A stretch of DNA of 64,000 nucleotides from Pseudomonas reactans (GCF_013385825.1 NZ_JACAPG010000006.1:248001-312000), one strand, 5' to 3'; positions 10,932 to 22,977 are shown, numbered from the stretch's first letter. Notes: generated by a model from the letters alone, not told the origin. Numbers and translations: made by a program.

Positions 10932-11906
10932 TTACATCACTCCCGCACGCAGCAAGTCGTGCATGTTCAGGGCGCCGATCGGGTGGTCATTGGCATCGAC
11001 TACCACCAGCGCGCCGATCTTGTGGTCTTCCATGATTTTCAAGGCTTCGGCTGCCAGCATCTCGGGGCGGGCGGTCTTGCCGTGAGGGGTCATCACCGCA
11101 TCGATGGTAGCCGTGTGGATATCTATGGTGCGGTCCAAGGTGCGACGCAAGTCGCCGTCGGTGAAGACCCCGGCCAGGCGGCCGTCGGCTTCCAGGATCA
11201 CGGTCATGCCGAGGCCTTTGCGGGTCATTTCCATCAGCGCGTCCTTCAATAAGGTGCCGCGCTGGACGTGGGGCAACTCATCACCGGAATGCATGACGTT
11301 TTCCACTTTCAACAGCAGGCGACGGCCCAAGGCGCCACCTGGATGGGAAAACGCGAAGTCTTCAGCGGTAAATCCACGGGCTTCCAGCAACGCCACGGCC
11401 AGGGCGTCGCCCATGACCAGTGCGGCGGTGGTGGAGGAGGTCGGTGCCAGGTTCAACGGGCAGGCTTCGTGGGCCACGTGAACATTCAGGTTCACTTCGG
11501 CGGCCTTGGCCAGTGTCGAATCCGGGTTGCCGGTGAGGCTGATCATCTGGATGCCCAGGCGCTTGATCAGCGGCAGCAGGGTCACGATTTCGTTGGTGGT
11601 GCCGGAGTTGGACAGCGCCAGGATGATGTCATCCTTGGTGATCATGCCCATGTCGCCGTGGCTGGCTTCGGCCGGGTGCACGAAAAATGCCGTGGTCCCA
11701 GTGCTGGCCAGGGTGGCGGCGATTTTGTTGCCGACGTGGCCCGACTTGCCCATGCCGACCACGACAACGCGGCCCTTGCTGGCCAGAATCATCTCGCAGG
11801 CGCGTACGAAATCTGCGTCGATATGCGCCAGCAAGCCTTCTACGGCTTCAAGCTCGAGGCGGATGGTGCGTTGTGCGGATTGAATAAGGTCGCTGGATTG
11901 GCTCAT
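10932..11906 (-). CDS. kdsD: KdsD, arabinose-5-phosphate isomerase
   Basis: A 324-residue enzyme converting ribulose-5-phosphate to arabinose-5-phosphate, the first step of Kdo (LPS inner core) synthesis. An N-terminal SIS domain carries VVVGMGKSGHVGNKIAATL and HPAEASHGDMG; two CBS domains fill the C-terminal half. The frame is open to 11969, but the start at ATG 11906 (MSQSSDLIQSAQ) gives the usual length. It is the first gene of the kdsD-kdsC-lptCAB operon and is divergent from mlaF. Confidence 0.95.
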   Translation of the reverse strand: MSQSSDLIQSAQRTIRLELEAVEGLLAHIDADFVRACEMILASKGRVVVVGMGKSGHVGNKIAATLASTGTTAFFVHPAEASHGDMGMITKDDIILALSNSGTTNEIVTLLPLIKRLGIQMISLTGNPDSTLAKAAEVNLNVHVAHEACPLNLAPTSSTTAALVMGDALAVALLEARGFTAEDFAFSHPGGALGRRLLLKVENVMHSGDELPHVQRGTLLKDALMEMTRKGLGMTVILEADGRLAGVFTDGDLRRTLDRTIDIHTATIDAVMTPHGKTARPEMLAAEALKIMEDHKIGALVVVDANDHPIGALNMHDLLRAGVM

Positions 11907-12203
11907 GTCTGAAATCGTATAGCCTGACGAAAAGTCGGCGATTATAGCGGTAATGATCAATTCCCTCACGCAAGTTCGTCAGGGTTTGTTCGCAATGCAC
12001 CTGAGATTCATCCTGAGTAACGACTTTTCCCTGTCCCCAATCTGAACAAGCGCTGTTCCGGCCTTGGGCGCCTTGTACCAGCAGTGATATAGTTCGCCGC
12101 CAGTTCGGTCCGCCCAGCCCACGTGCCAACTATTGCACAACGGTTGCAAACGTTTGTCACAAGCGTGGTGTCTGAGTGAGAGGCTGCATCCCAAGGAGTT
12201 TAG
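11907..12203. other. Divergent intergenic region kdsD / mlaF
   Basis: A 297-base region without a convincing gene, holding the promoters of two divergent envelope operons. A perfect 10-base palindrome CAAACGTTTG lies at 12147-12156, about 50 bases upstream of the mlaF start. A ribosome site AAGGAG precedes mlaF. No recognisable regulator consensus could be assigned with confidence. Confidence 0.5.
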
Positions 12204-13013
12204 ATGAGTGCCGATAACGCCTACGCGGTCGAGCTGAAGGGACTGACCTTCAAGCGCGGGACGCGCAGCATCTTCAATAACGTTGATATCCGCATCCCGC
12301 GCGGCAAGGTCACGGGCATCATGGGGCCTTCCGGTTGCGGCAAGACCACCCTGTTGCGCCTGATGGGCATGCAATTGCGTCCCAGCGCCGGCGAAGTGTG
12401 GGTCAATGGCCAGAACCTGCCGACGCTGTCGCGCAGTGATCTGTTCGATGCGCGCAAGCATATGGGTGTGCTGTTCCAGAGCGGTGCACTGTTCACCGAC
12501 CTCGATGTGTTCGAGAACGTGGCCTTTCCGCTCCGGGTGCATACCCAGCTGTCCGATGAAATGATTCGTGACATCGTGTTGCTGAAACTGCAGGCCGTAG
12601 GCCTTCGTGGTGCCATCGACCTGATGCCTGACGAGCTGTCCGGCGGCATGAAGCGCCGTGTGGCCCTGGCGCGCGCCATTGCCCTCGACCCGCAGATTCT
12701 CATGTATGACGAGCCCTTCGTCGGCCAGGACCCCATCGCCATGGGCGTGCTGGTGCGCTTGATCCGCTTGCTCAATGATGCGCTGGGCATCACCAGTATT
12801 GTGGTTTCCCACGATCTTGCAGAAACCGCGAGCATTGCCGATTACCTCTATGTTGTTGGCGATGGCCAGGTGCTGGGTCAGGGCACGCCTGAAGAGCTGA
12901 TGAACGCCGATAACCCGCGCATTCGCCAATTCATGACCGGCGATCCCGATGGTCCGGTGCCTTTTCATTTTCCGGCAGCGGATTACCGCTCAGATCTTCT
13001 GGGGAAGCGCTGA
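12204..13013 (+). CDS. mlaF: MlaF, ATPase of the Mla phospholipid transporter
   Basis: A 269-residue ABC ATPase: Walker [12 protein letters not shown] (about residue 40), signature [15 protein letters not shown] and Walker [12 protein letters not shown]. It drives the MlaFEDB inner-membrane complex, which with MlaC and outer-membrane MlaA keeps the outer leaflet free of phospholipid. AAGGAG precedes the start. It shares its last base with the first base of the mlaE start codon, and the order mlaF-E-D-C-B is complete. Confidence 0.97.
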   Translation: MSADNAYAVELKGLTFKRGTRSIFNNVDIRIPRGKVTGIMGPSGCGKTTLLRLMGMQLRPSAGEVWVNGQNLPTLSRSDLFDARKHMGVLFQSGALFTDLDVFENVAFPLRVHTQLSDEMIRDIVLLKLQAVGLRGAIDLMPDELSGGMKRRVALARAIALDPQILMYDEPFVGQDPIAMGVLVRLIRLLNDALGITSIVVSHDLAETASIADYLYVVGDGQVLGQGTPEELMNADNPRIRQFMTGDPDGPVPFHFPAADYRSDLLGKR

Positions 13014-13810
13014 TGCGCAAGACATCTCTCATCGAGAAGGTTCGCCTTTTCGGCCGCTCGGGTATCGACATTGTCGAAGTGCTCGGCCGTTCGACGATTT
13101 TCCTGTTCCACGCCCTGCTCGGTCGCGGCGGCATTGGCGGCGGCTTTGGCCTGCTGATCAAGCAGCTGCATTCGGTAGGTGTAATGTCCCTGGTGATCAT
13201 TGTGGTCTCCGGTGTGTTCATCGGCATGGTGCTCGCGTTGCAGGGCTTCAATATTCTTTCCAGCTACGGTTCGGAGCAGGCGGTGGGGCAGATGGTTGCC
13301 CTGACGCTGTTGCGTGAGCTGGGGCCGGTGGTGACCGCCTTGCTGTTCGCCGGGCGTGCGGGTTCGGCGCTGACTGCTGAAATCGGCAACATGAAGTCCA
13401 CCGAGCAACTGTCCAGCCTTGAAATGATCGGCGTGGACCCGCTCAAGTACATTGTTGCCCCGCGCCTGTGGGCCGGTTTCATTTCCCTGCCACTGCTGGC
13501 GATGATCTTCAGCGTGGTGGGTATCTGGGGCGGTTCGTGGGTGGCGGTGGACTGGCTGGGTGTCTACGACGGTTCCTACTGGGCCAACATGCAAAACAGC
13601 GTGACCTTCAGCGGTGACGTGCTCAACGGCATCATAAAGAGCATCGTCTTCGCCTTTGTAGTGACCTGGATCGCCGTATTCCAAGGCTATGACTGTGAGC
13701 CCACTTCAGAAGGGATCAGTCGCGCCACCACCAAGACCGTTGTGTACGCCTCGCTGGCGGTACTGGGCCTTGACTTCATTTTGACCGCCTTGATGTTTGG
13801 AGATTTCTGA
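13013..13810 (+). CDS. mlaE: MlaE, permease of the Mla phospholipid transporter
   Basis: A 265-residue permease of the MlaE/DUF140 family with about five membrane helices, for example residues 50-75 and 240-262. The conserved segment [21 protein letters not shown] is the coupling region of this family. It pairs with MlaF ATPase, MlaB and hexameric MlaD. It starts on the last base of mlaF and ends on the first base of mlaD. Confidence 0.96.
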   Translation: MRKTSLIEKVRLFGRSGIDIVEVLGRSTIFLFHALLGRGGIGGGFGLLIKQLHSVGVMSLVIIVVSGVFIGMVLALQGFNILSSYGSEQAVGQMVALTLLRELGPVVTALLFAGRAGSALTAEIGNMKSTEQLSSLEMIGVDPLKYIVAPRLWAGFISLPLLAMIFSVVGIWGGSWVAVDWLGVYDGSYWANMQNSVTFSGDVLNGIIKSIVFAFVVTWIAVFQGYDCEPTSEGISRATTKTVVYASLAVLGLDFILTALMFGDF

Positions 13811-14277
13811 TGCAAAACCGCACTGTGGAAATCGGTGTCGGCCTTTTCTTGCTGGCTGGCATCCTGGCTTTACTGTTGTTGGCCCTGCGAGTCAGTGGCC
13901 TGTCGGCCAGCCCCACCGCCGATACTTATAAACTTTACGCGTACTTCGACAATATCGCCGGTTTGACTGTCAGAGCTAAAGTGACCATGGCCGGTGTGAC
14001 CATCGGCAAGGTCACGGCAATCGATCTGGACCGCGACAGCTTCACCGGGCGAGTGACCATGCAACTGGACAAGAAGGTAGATAATCTGCCGACCGACTCC
14101 ACTGCATCTATCCTCACTGCGGGTCTGCTGGGCGAAAAATACATCGGTGTCAGCGTGGGTGGGGAAACAGCCCTGCTCAAGGATGGCTCGACAATCCACG
14201 ACACACAGTCGTCGCTGGTGCTTGAAGACCTGATCGGTAAATTCCTGCTTAATACGGTCAATAAAGACGCCAAATGA
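13810..14277 (+). CDS. mlaD: MlaD, MCE-domain substrate-binding subunit
   Basis: A 155-residue protein with one N-terminal membrane helix (about residues 7-27) and a single MCE domain (about 38-115; YFDNIAGLTVRAKVTMAGV). MlaD forms a hexameric ring around the transporter pore and hands phospholipid to or from MlaC. Its length fits the short MlaD class without a long C-terminal extension. Confidence 0.95.
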   Translation: MQNRTVEIGVGLFLLAGILALLLLALRVSGLSASPTADTYKLYAYFDNIAGLTVRAKVTMAGVTIGKVTAIDLDRDSFTGRVTMQLDKKVDNLPTDSTASILTAGLLGEKYIGVSVGGETALLKDGSTIHDTQSSLVLEDLIGKFLLNTVNKDAK

Positions 14278-14288
14278 GGAATCTGTTC

Positions 14289-14936
14289 ATGATCTCTACC
14301 TTGCGACGTGGCCTGCTGGTGTTGTTGGCAGCGCTGCCGCTGATGGCTAACGCTGCAGGTTCTGCGCACGATCTGGTGCAGGACACGACCAGCAAGATGC
14401 TGGCTGACCTGACTGCCAATAAAGAGCAGTACAAGCAAGATCCGAGTAAGTTCTACGACGCACTCAACACCATTGTCGGCCCAGTCGTCGATGCAGAGGG
14501 CATTTCCCGCAGCATCATGACGGTCAAGTATTCGCGCAAGGCGACCCCGGCGCAGATGCAGACCTTCCAGGAAAACTTCAAGCGTGGCCTGTTTCAGTTC
14601 TATGGCAACGCACTGCTTGAGTACAACAACCAGGGCATTACCGTCGCTCCAGCCGGTGACGAGTCCGGTGATCGCACCAGCGTCAACATGAGTGTCAAGG
14701 GCAACAACGGTGCCGTCTACCCGGTGCAGTACACCCTGGAGAAGGTCAACGGCGAGTGGAAGTTGCGTAACGTGATCATCAATGGCATCAACATCGGCAA
14801 GCTGTTCCGTGACCAGTTCGCCGATGCCATGCAGCGCAATGGCAACGACCTGGACAAAACCATTAATGGTTGGGCCGGCGAAGTCGCCAAGGCCAAGGAA
14901 ACGTCCGATAAAGAAGCCGGGAAGCCTGCACAATGA
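14289..14936 (+). CDS. mlaC: MlaC, periplasmic phospholipid carrier
   Basis: A 215-residue periplasmic protein with a signal peptide (LRRGLLVLLAALPLMANA, cleaved about residue 23) and the MlaC/Ttg2D fold (the region LLEYNNQGITVAPAGDES). It shuttles phospholipids between MlaA at the outer membrane and MlaD. I chose ATG 14289 because GAGGA lies eight bases before it. The upstream in-frame ATG 14274, which overlaps the mlaD stop, lacks a good site and would add five residues. The family was first named Ttg2 for toluene tolerance in Pseudomonas. Confidence 0.94.
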   Translation: MISTLRRGLLVLLAALPLMANAAGSAHDLVQDTTSKMLADLTANKEQYKQDPSKFYDALNTIVGPVVDAEGISRSIMTVKYSRKATPAQMQTFQENFKRGLFQFYGNALLEYNNQGITVAPAGDESGDRTSVNMSVKGNNGAVYPVQYTLEKVNGEWKLRNVIINGINIGKLFRDQFADAMQRNGNDLDKTINGWAGEVAKAKETSDKEAGKPAQ

Positions 14937-15238
14937 CTGAAGCGGCTGTTCGTCTAGGCGATGCCGGCGAGCTGTTCATCAGCGGCGTGCTGGATTACCG
15001 CACCGGGCCTGACCTGCGCAAGCAGGGCCAGGCCCTGATCAAGACCAGCTCCGCGCCCGCGCTGGTGCTGGATTGTTCGGCAGTGACCAAGTCCAGCAGC
15101 GTCGGTTTGTCGTTGCTGCTGTGCTTCATGCGCGATGCCGAAGCGGCCAAAAAGCCGGTCAGCATCCGTGCAATGCCCGAAGACATGCGTGAAATCGCCG
15201 AAGTTTCCGGGCTGACCGAGTTGCTGGCCCATCCTTAA
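14933..15238 (+). CDS. mlaB: MlaB, STAS-domain subunit of the Mla transporter
   Basis: A 101-residue cytoplasmic STAS-domain protein (ALVLDCSAVTKSSSVGLSLL at about residues 41-60). MlaB binds MlaF and stabilises the complex. It overlaps the mlaC stop by 4 bases (ATGA). A hairpin with T tract follows before ibaG. Confidence 0.93.
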   Translation: MTEAAVRLGDAGELFISGVLDYRTGPDLRKQGQALIKTSSAPALVLDCSAVTKSSSVGLSLLLCFMRDAEAAKKPVSIRAMPEDMREIAEVSGLTELLAHP

Positions 15239-15255
15239 TACACATTATTAAAGAG

Positions 15256-15306
15256 GCCCCCCGTCAGAGTCCTGCTATGCGGGGTTCGCAGGCGCGGGGC
15301 TTTTTT
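15256..15306 (+). terminator. Probable terminator after mlaB
   Basis: GCCCC and CCTGC pair with GCAGG and GGGGC around a short loop, followed by T6. The stem has an internal asymmetric gap, so termination may be partial, with ibaG-murA transcribed both by read-through and from their own promoter. Confidence 0.55.
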
Positions 15307-15352
15307 GTATGATGTGCGACCCGCGCGCACTGGGCGCCGATAGAGGTTGAGC

Positions 15353-16881
<1,529 letters not shown>

Positions 16882-16891
16882 TCCCTGCTGC

Positions 16892-16994
16892 GCTGTAGGA
16901 GCGAGCTTGCTCGCGAAAAACTTCAACGATAACGTGTTTATCTAGAATCAACGCGGTGTCCATGAGTTCTTCGCGAGCAAGCTCGCTCCTACAA
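16892..16994. repeat. REPIN, CGAGCTTGCTCGCGAA type
   Basis: Inverted pair of TGTAGGAGCGAGCTTGCTCG and its complement, spaced by about 50 bases, between the codirectional murA and hisG. It is the same subtype as the copy at 24391 and differs from the CCGGCTTGCCGG subtype. Confidence 0.9.
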
Positions 16995-17094
16995 ATACAG
17001 ATTTGTTTGAAATCGAGGCTGTAATGGCCTCGATCTGTGTCCGGCGCCGTTTGCGACCGGGCAGCAATAGCCTGATGAAGGACTGACGTTTCCC

Positions 17095-17730
17095 ATGTTG
17101 ACCATCGCACTGTCCAAGGGCCGCATCCTTGACGACACTTTGCCGCTTCTGGCTGAAGCGGGCATCGTGCCGACCGAGAATCCGGACAAGAGCCGCAAGC
17201 TGATCATCCCTACGACCCAGGACGACGTTCGCCTGTTGATCGTGCGGGCTACCGACGTGCCGACCTACGTTGAGCATGGCGCGGCCGACCTCGGTGTCGC
17301 CGGTAAGGACGTGCTGATGGAATACGGCGGCCAGGGCCTGTACGAGCCATTGGACCTGCGTATCGCCCTGTGCAAGCTGATGACTGCCGGCCGTGTTGGC
17401 GACGTCGAGCCTAAAGGCCGCCTGCGCGTGGCGACCAAGTTTGTCAACGTTGCCAAGCGTTACTACGCCGAACAAGGTCGTCAGGTCGACATCATCAAGC
17501 TCTACGGCTCGATGGAGCTGGCGCCGCTGATCGGCCTGGCCGACAAGATCATCGACGTGGTCGACACCGGCAACACCCTGCGTGCCAACGGTCTTGAGCC
17601 GCAAGAATTCATTGCCGACATCAGCTCCCGCCTGATCGTCAACAAAGCATCGATGAAGATGCAGCACGCCCGTATCCAGGCGTTGATCGACACCCTGCGC
17701 AAGGCAGTGGAGTCGCGACACCGCGGTTGA
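17095..17730 (+). CDS. hisG: HisG, ATP phosphoribosyltransferase (short form)
   Basis: A 211-residue short-form HisG ([19 protein letters not shown]), catalysing the first step of histidine synthesis from ATP and PRPP. Short-form enzymes lack the C-terminal regulatory domain and need HisZ, which is not in this window. The PRPP loop is seen in [16 protein letters not shown] terminator-like hairpin separates it from hisD, so the two may be expressed at different levels. Confidence 0.97.
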   Translation: MLTIALSKGRILDDTLPLLAEAGIVPTENPDKSRKLIIPTTQDDVRLLIVRATDVPTYVEHGAADLGVAGKDVLMEYGGQGLYEPLDLRIALCKLMTAGRVGDVEPKGRLRVATKFVNVAKRYYAEQGRQVDIIKLYGSMELAPLIGLADKIIDVVDTGNTLRANGLEPQEFIADISSRLIVNKASMKMQHARIQALIDTLRKAVESRHRG

Positions 17731-17784
17731 CTTACCCGCGTAGCCGGAAGGCTGCGCCCGTCTATCCGCCTCATAGCCAGAATT

Positions 17785-17834
17785 CTCAGGTGCCCAAGCG
17801 GAAACGACTGCTAGTTTAGGGCGCCTGAGTTTTT
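17785..17834 (+). terminator. Terminator-like hairpin between hisG and hisD
   Basis: CTCAGGTGCCC pairs with GGGCGCCTGAG (11 pairs, one G-T) around a 23-base loop, followed by TTTTT. It ends 24 bases before the hisD start, inside what would otherwise be a single his operon. Confidence 0.65.
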
Positions 17835-17858
17835 GCCAATTCTATTGAGGCCCTCGCT

Positions 17859-19181
17859 ATGACCACGTCCACTGCAATTGCCCGACTCAACGCTGCCGAC
17901 CCGGATTTCGCCCATCATCTGGATCATCTGCTGAGCTGGGAAAGCGTGTCCGACGAGTCGGTCAACGGGCGAGTGCTCGACATCATCAAGGCCGTGCGCG
18001 AGCGTGGTGATGCGGCGCTGGTGGACTTTACCCGTCAGTTCGATGGCCTGGACGTTGCGTCGATGGCCGATCTGATCCTGCCCCGTGAACGCTTGGAACT
18101 TGCCCTGACGCGCATTACTGCACCTCAGCGCGAAGCCCTGGAAGTTGCGGCGGCGCGGGTGCGCAGCTACCACGAAAAGCAGAAACAGGACTCCTGGAGC
18201 TACACCGAGGCCGACGGCACCGTGCTGGGCCAGAAGGTCACACCGCTGGACCGCGCTGGTCTGTACGTGCCGGGCGGCAAGGCGTCGTACCCGTCGTCGG
18301 TGTTGATGAACGCGATCCCGGCCAAAGTGGCGGGCGTAACCGAAGTGGTCATGGTGGTGCCGACCCCGCGCGGGGAAATCAATGAGCTGGTGCTGGCCGC
18401 CGCCTGCATCGCCGGTGTCGACCGCGTGTTCACCATCGGTGGCGCCCAAGCCGTCGCGGCCTTGGCTTACGGCACCGAGAGCGTGCCGAAAGTAGATAAG
18501 GTGGTCGGCCCTGGCAACATCTACGTCGCCACCGCCAAGCGCCACGTGTTCGGCCAGGTCGGTATCGACATGATCGCCGGCCCGTCGGAAATCCTCGTGG
18601 TGTGCGACGGTCAGACTGATCCGGACTGGATCGCCATGGACCTGTTTTCCCAGGCCGAGCACGACGAAGACGCCCAGGCGATCTTGGTCAGCCCGGACGC
18701 CGAATTCCTTGACCAGGTCGCCGCCAGCATCAACAAGCTGCTGCCGACCATGGACCGCGCGGAGATCATCGAGAAGTCGATCAATGGCCGTGGCGCGTTG
18801 ATCCTGGTGCGCGACATGGAGCAGGCCATTGAAGTGGCCAACCGCATTGCGCCGGAGCACCTGGAGCTGTCCGTCGCCGATCCACAAGCCTGGCTGCCGT
18901 CGATCCGCCATGCCGGTGCGATCTTCATGGGCCGCCACACCAGCGAAGCCCTGGGCGACTACTGCGCGGGCCCGAATCACGTGCTGCCGACGTCCGGCAC
19001 CGCGCGTTTCTCCTCGCCACTGGGGGTGTATGACTTCCAGAAGCGTTCGTCGATCATCTTCTGTTCGCCACAGGGTGCTTCCGAACTGGGCAAGACCGCC
19101 TCGGTGCTGGCCCGTGGTGAGTCCCTGAGCGCTCACGCCCGTAGCGCTGAATACCGCATCCTTGAAGAGAAGGGGAACTGA
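17859..19181 (+). CDS. hisD: HisD, histidinol dehydrogenase
   Basis: A 440-residue Zn-dependent NAD enzyme doing the last two oxidations of histidine synthesis. The signature runs from [16 protein letters not shown] to [13 protein letters not shown], and the catalytic Glu-His pair is in [14 protein letters not shown]. The length is typical. It is followed after 3 bases by hisC, so hisDC are a unit. Confidence 0.97.
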   Translation: MTTSTAIARLNAADPDFAHHLDHLLSWESVSDESVNGRVLDIIKAVRERGDAALVDFTRQFDGLDVASMADLILPRERLELALTRITAPQREALEVAAARVRSYHEKQKQDSWSYTEADGTVLGQKVTPLDRAGLYVPGGKASYPSSVLMNAIPAKVAGVTEVVMVVPTPRGEINELVLAAACIAGVDRVFTIGGAQAVAALAYGTESVPKVDKVVGPGNIYVATAKRHVFGQVGIDMIAGPSEILVVCDGQTDPDWIAMDLFSQAEHDEDAQAILVSPDAEFLDQVAASINKLLPTMDRAEIIEKSINGRGALILVRDMEQAIEVANRIAPEHLELSVADPQAWLPSIRHAGAIFMGRHTSEALGDYCAGPNHVLPTSGTARFSSPLGVYDFQKRSSIIFCSPQGASELGKTASVLARGESLSAHARSAEYRILEEKGN

Positions 19182-19184
19182 GAC

Positions 19185-20237
19185 ATGAGCAAATTCTGGA
19201 GCCCTTTCGTCAAGGACCTCGTGCCTTACGTGCCCGGCGAGCAACCCAAGCTGACCAAATTGGTCAAGCTCAACACCAATGAAAACCCCTACGGCCCATC
19301 GCCCAAGGCGTTGGCCGCGATGCAGGCCGAGTTGAACGACAACCTGCGCCTGTACCCGGACCCCAACAGCGACCTGCTCAAGCAGGCGGTCGCCAAGTAT
19401 TACGGGATTGATGCCGGCAAGGTGTTCCTCGGCAACGGCTCCGACGAGGTCCTGGCCCACATCTTCCACGGCCTGTTCCAGCACGACCTGCCGCTGCTGT
19501 TCCCAGATATCAGCTACAGCTTCTATCCGGTTTACTGCGGGCTGTATGGCATCCAATCCGACCCGGTGCCGCTGGACGAACAGTTCCAGATTCGTGTGGC
19601 GGATTACGCCAAGCCCAACGGTGGGATCATCTTCCCCAACCCGAACGCGCCGACCGGTACTGTGCTGGCGCTGGACGCGGTGGAGCAGATTCTCAAGGCC
19701 AGTCCGGATTCGGTGGTAGTGGTTGATGAAGCCTATATCGACTTCGGTGGCGAAACCGCCATCAGCCTGGTGGACCGTTACCCGAACCTGCTGGTGACCC
19801 AGACCCTGTCCAAATCGCGCTCACTGGCCGGTTTGCGGGTGGGCCTGGCCGTGGGCCATCCGGATCTGATCGAGGCGCTGGAGCGCGTCAAGAACAGCTT
19901 CAACTCCTATCCGCTGGATCGCCTGGCGATTGTCGGCGCGGCGGCGGCGTTCGAGGACCGTGAGTACTTCGACAAGACGTGTCAGTTGGTGATCGACAGC
20001 CGCAACAAGGTGATTGGGCAGTTGGAGGCGAAGGGCTTTGAAGTGTTGCCGTCGGCAGCCAACTTCATCTTTGCCCGTCACCCACAGCATGACGCGGCGG
20101 GCCTGGCGGCCAAGTTGCGTGAGCAAGGGGTGATTGTTCGTCACTTCAAGCAGGCGCGGATTGCCCAATTCCTGCGGATCAGCATCGGCACGCCGGAGCA
20201 GAACCAGGCGTTGATCGACGGCCTCGGCCAGCTGTAG
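19185..20237 (+). CDS. hisC: HisC, histidinol-phosphate aminotransferase
   Basis: A 350-residue fold-type I PLP aminotransferase. The PLP lysine lies in [18 protein letters not shown], and the N-terminal [15 protein letters not shown] is typical of HisC. It catalyses transamination of imidazole acetol phosphate. It is close behind hisD. A REPIN separates it from the convergent uraA. Confidence 0.95.
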   Translation: MSKFWSPFVKDLVPYVPGEQPKLTKLVKLNTNENPYGPSPKALAAMQAELNDNLRLYPDPNSDLLKQAVAKYYGIDAGKVFLGNGSDEVLAHIFHGLFQHDLPLLFPDISYSFYPVYCGLYGIQSDPVPLDEQFQIRVADYAKPNGGIIFPNPNAPTGTVLALDAVEQILKASPDSVVVVDEAYIDFGGETAISLVDRYPNLLVTQTLSKSRSLAGLRVGLAVGHPDLIEALERVKNSFNSYPLDRLAIVGAAAAFEDREYFDKTCQLVIDSRNKVIGQLEAKGFEVLPSAANFIFARHPQHDAAGLAAKLREQGVIVRHFKQARIAQFLRISIGTPEQNQALIDGLGQL

Positions 20238-20242
20238 CCCCC

Positions 20243-20327
20243 CTGTAGGAGCCGGCTTGCCGGCGATGAGGCCCTTAAACCATCACTGAACTCAAGGGCG
20301 CCATCGCCGGCAAGCCGGCTCCTACAG
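20243..20327. repeat. REPIN, CCGGCTTGCCGGCGAT type
   Basis: Inverted REP pair (TGTAGGAGCCGGCTTGCCGG and its complement) between the convergent hisC and uraA, starting six bases after the hisC stop. Same subtype as the copy at 4809. Confidence 0.9.
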
Positions 20328-20336
20328 AGATTGCGT

Positions 20337-21617
20337 TTACAGCAGCGGTTCGTCCGGCTTTTTGTTCTTCCAACCATCATTGCCCGGCAGCAGCAGGTTC
20401 AAACCAATCGCTACCACCGCGCACAGGGCGATGCCCTTCAGGCCGAAATCATCCGGCCCGGTGCCGGTGCCGACCAGCACACCGCCAATGCCGAACACCA
20501 ACGTCACTGACACGATCACCAGGTTGCGCGCCTCGCCCAGGTCAATCTTGTGGCGGATCAGCGTGTTCATGCCCACCGCAGCAATCGAACCGAACAGCAG
20601 GCACAGGATCCCGCCCATCACCGGCACGGGGATGCTCTGCAGCAGTGCGCCAAACTTGCCGATGAACGCCAGGCTGATGGCAAACACCGCCGCCCAGGTC
20701 ATGATTTTCGGGTTGTAGTTCTTGGTCAGCATCACCGCACCGGTCACTTCCGCGTAGGTCGTGTTAGGCGGGCCACCAAACATACCGGCTGCCGTAGTGG
20801 CAATGCCGTCGCCCAGCAAGGTGCGGTGCAGGCCAGGCTTCTTCAGGTAGTCGCGACCGGTCACGCTGCCGACCGCAATCACACCACCGATATGCTCGAT
20901 CGCCGGGGCCAGGGCCACCGGGACGATGAACAGGATCGCCTGCCAGTTGAATTCCGGCGCGGTGAAGTGGGGCAGGGCGAACCACGGCGCGGCGGCGATC
21001 TTCGCCGTGTCGACCACGCCAAAGTAGAACGACATGGCAAAACCCACCAGCACGCCAGAGATGATTGGCACCAGGCGGAAAATACCCTGGCCGAACACCG
21101 CCACGATCAACGTGGTCAGCAGCGCCGGCATCGAGATCAGCATCGCTGTCTTGTAGGGGATCAGTTCGGCACCGTCACCGCCTTTGCCCATCGCCATGTT
21201 CGCGGCGATCGGCGCCATGGCGAGGCCGATGGAGATGATCACCGGGCCAATGACCACGGGAGGGAGCAGTCGGTCGATGAAACCGGTGCCCTTGATCTTC
21301 ACGGCAGCGCCCAGGAAGGTGTAGACGAAACCGGCCGCCATCACCCCGCCCATGGTCGCTGCGAGGCCGAATTGCTGCTTGGCGAGAATGATCGGGGTGA
21401 TGAAGGCAAAGCTCGACGCCAGGAAGACTGGCACCTGGCGGCCCGTTACGACCTGGAATAACAACGTGCCCAGGCCGGCGGTGAACAATGCAACGTTTGG
21501 ATCAAGACCTGTGATCAGCGGCATCAACACCAGCGCGCCAAATGCCACGAAGAGCATTTGTGCGCCAGACAGGATCTGGCGCCAAAGCGGGTCGTTGAAT
21601 TCATCCTGCATGCTCAC
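20337..21617 (-). CDS. uraA: UraA, uracil:H+ symporter (NCS2 family)
   Basis: A 426-residue NCS2 nucleobase transporter with about 14 hydrophobic segments. The family motif region [21 protein letters not shown] contains the conserved Glu of uracil permeases, and [15 protein letters not shown] is the second substrate-site segment. Its start overlaps the upp stop by 4 bases, so uptake and phosphoribosylation of uracil are co-expressed. Confidence 0.95.
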   Translation of the reverse strand: MSMQDEFNDPLWRQILSGAQMLFVAFGALVLMPLITGLDPNVALFTAGLGTLLFQVVTGRQVPVFLASSFAFITPIILAKQQFGLAATMGGVMAAGFVYTFLGAAVKIKGTGFIDRLLPPVVIGPVIISIGLAMAPIAANMAMGKGGDGAELIPYKTAMLISMPALLTTLIVAVFGQGIFRLVPIISGVLVGFAMSFYFGVVDTAKIAAAPWFALPHFTAPEFNWQAILFIVPVALAPAIEHIGGVIAVGSVTGRDYLKKPGLHRTLLGDGIATTAAGMFGGPPNTTYAEVTGAVMLTKNYNPKIMTWAAVFAISLAFIGKFGALLQSIPVPVMGGILCLLFGSIAAVGMNTLIRHKIDLGEARNLVIVSVTLVFGIGGVLVGTGTGPDDFGLKGIALCAVVAIGLNLLLPGNDGWKNKKPDEPLL

Positions 21618-22252
21618 GCGTCCTTCTGCTTGGTGCCGAAGATCTTGTCACCGGCATCGCCCAGGCCTGGGATGATGTAGCCGTGTTCGTTCAGGCGCTC
21701 GTCGATGGAGGCGGTGTAGATCTGCACGTCCGGGTGGGCCTTCTCGACGGCCGCAATGCCTTCGGGTGCAGCGACGAGGACCATGGCGCGGATGTCCCGG
21801 CAACCGGCTTTTTTCAGCAGGTCGATGGTGGCAACCATGGAACTGCCGGTGGCCAGCATCGGGTCGATGATCATCGCCAGGCGCTCGTTGATTTCCGGAA
21901 CGAGTTTTTCCAGGTAGGTGTGGGCCTCCAGCGTCTCTTCATTGCGGGCTACGCCCACGGCGCTGACCTTGGCGCCCGGGATCAGGCTGAGCACGCCTTC
22001 GAGCATGCCGATACCGGCGCGCAGGATCGGGACCACGGTGATTTTCTTACCAGCGATTTTCTCCACTTGGACGGGACCGGCCCAACCGGGGATCTCGTAG
22101 GTTTCCAGGGGCAAATCCTTGGTGGCTTCGTAAGTGAGCAACGCTCCGACTTCCTGAGCAAGCTCACGGAAGTTCTTCGTGCTAATGTCGGCGCGGCGCA
22201 TAAGGCCGAGCTTGTGTCGGATCAGCGGGTGGCGGATCTCGCGAGTGGGCAT
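21614..22252 (-). CDS. upp: Upp, uracil phosphoribosyltransferase
   Basis: A 212-residue salvage enzyme making UMP from uracil and PRPP. The PRPP-binding segment is [13 protein letters not shown], and the C-terminal uracil-binding stretch is [11 protein letters not shown]. The start at ATG 22252 ([16 protein letters not shown]) has a GGAG site; the frame extends eight codons upstream. It forms an operon with uraA and is divergent from hpt. Confidence 0.96.
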   Translation of the reverse strand: MPTREIRHPLIRHKLGLMRRADISTKNFRELAQEVGALLTYEATKDLPLETYEIPGWAGPVQVEKIAGKKITVVPILRAGIGMLEGVLSLIPGAKVSAVGVARNEETLEAHTYLEKLVPEINERLAMIIDPMLATGSSMVATIDLLKKAGCRDIRAMVLVAAPEGIAAVEKAHPDVQIYTASIDERLNEHGYIIPGLGDAGDKIFGTKQKDA

Positions 22253-22416
22253 GGGAAAGGCTCCGGCGGCGGGCAAAAAAACCGGCCTAGATTAATCTAT
22301 CCGAGGGTGTTGTCCTATAGACATCTAGTACGTTAGTCCATTAACGCTTGCTCGGAGCGCACGAGAAGCGTACCTTCGCCCGCTTTTCTTGCCACAGCAC
22401 CCCCTTGGAGAGCGCC

Positions 22417-22974
22417 ATGTCCGCTGATCTCGAGCATATCCGTCAAATCATGCGCGAGGCTGACTGCCTGTACACTGAAGCGCAAGTCGAAGCGGCGATC
22501 GCCAAGGTCGGCGCGCACATCACCCGCGAAATGGCCGACACCAACCCGGTGGTCTTCTGCGTGATGAACGGTGGCCTGATCTTCGCCGGCAAATTGCTGA
22601 CCCACCTGCAATTCCCGCTGGAAGCGTCCTACCTGCACGCCACCCGTTATCGCAACGAAACCAGTGGCGGCGACCTGTTCTGGAAAGCCAAGCCGGAAGT
22701 CTCGTTCATCGACCGCGACGTGCTGATCATCGACGACATCCTCGATGAAGGCCACACCCTGGGCGCGATCATCGACTTCTGCAAGCACGCTGGCGCGCGC
22801 AAGGTGCACACCGCCGTGCTGATCGACAAAGACCACGACCGTAAGGCCCGCCCAGACCTCAAGGCCGATTATGTCGGCCTGCCGTGCATCGACCGCTACA
22901 TCTTCGGTTACGGCATGGACTACAAAGGCTACTGGCGCAACGCCAATGGCATCTACGCCGTCAAAGGGATGTAA
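22417..22974 (+). CDS. hpt: Hypoxanthine-guanine phosphoribosyltransferase
   Basis: A 185-residue purine salvage phosphoribosyltransferase with the type I PRPP motif VLIIDDILDEGHTL. It makes IMP or GMP from hypoxanthine or guanine. The start at ATG 22417 (MSADLEHIRQIMREAD) is preceded by TTGGAG; the longer frame upstream is rejected. Sits divergently beside upp, giving a pyrimidine/purine salvage pair. Confidence 0.94.
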   Translation: MSADLEHIRQIMREADCLYTEAQVEAAIAKVGAHITREMADTNPVVFCVMNGGLIFAGKLLTHLQFPLEASYLHATRYRNETSGGDLFWKAKPEVSFIDRDVLIIDDILDEGHTLGAIIDFCKHAGARKVHTAVLIDKDHDRKARPDLKADYVGLPCIDRYIFGYGMDYKGYWRNANGIYAVKGM

Positions 22975-22977
22975 GCC

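Noticed and set aside
17014..17036. Hairpin ATCGAGGC / GCCTCGAT before hisG as a terminator
   Set aside because: A stem is present but no T tract follows; could be a leader structure, but there is nothing more to support it.
17811..19556. 581-codon minus-strand frame opposite hisD
   Set aside because: Antisense shadow of a conserved enzyme.
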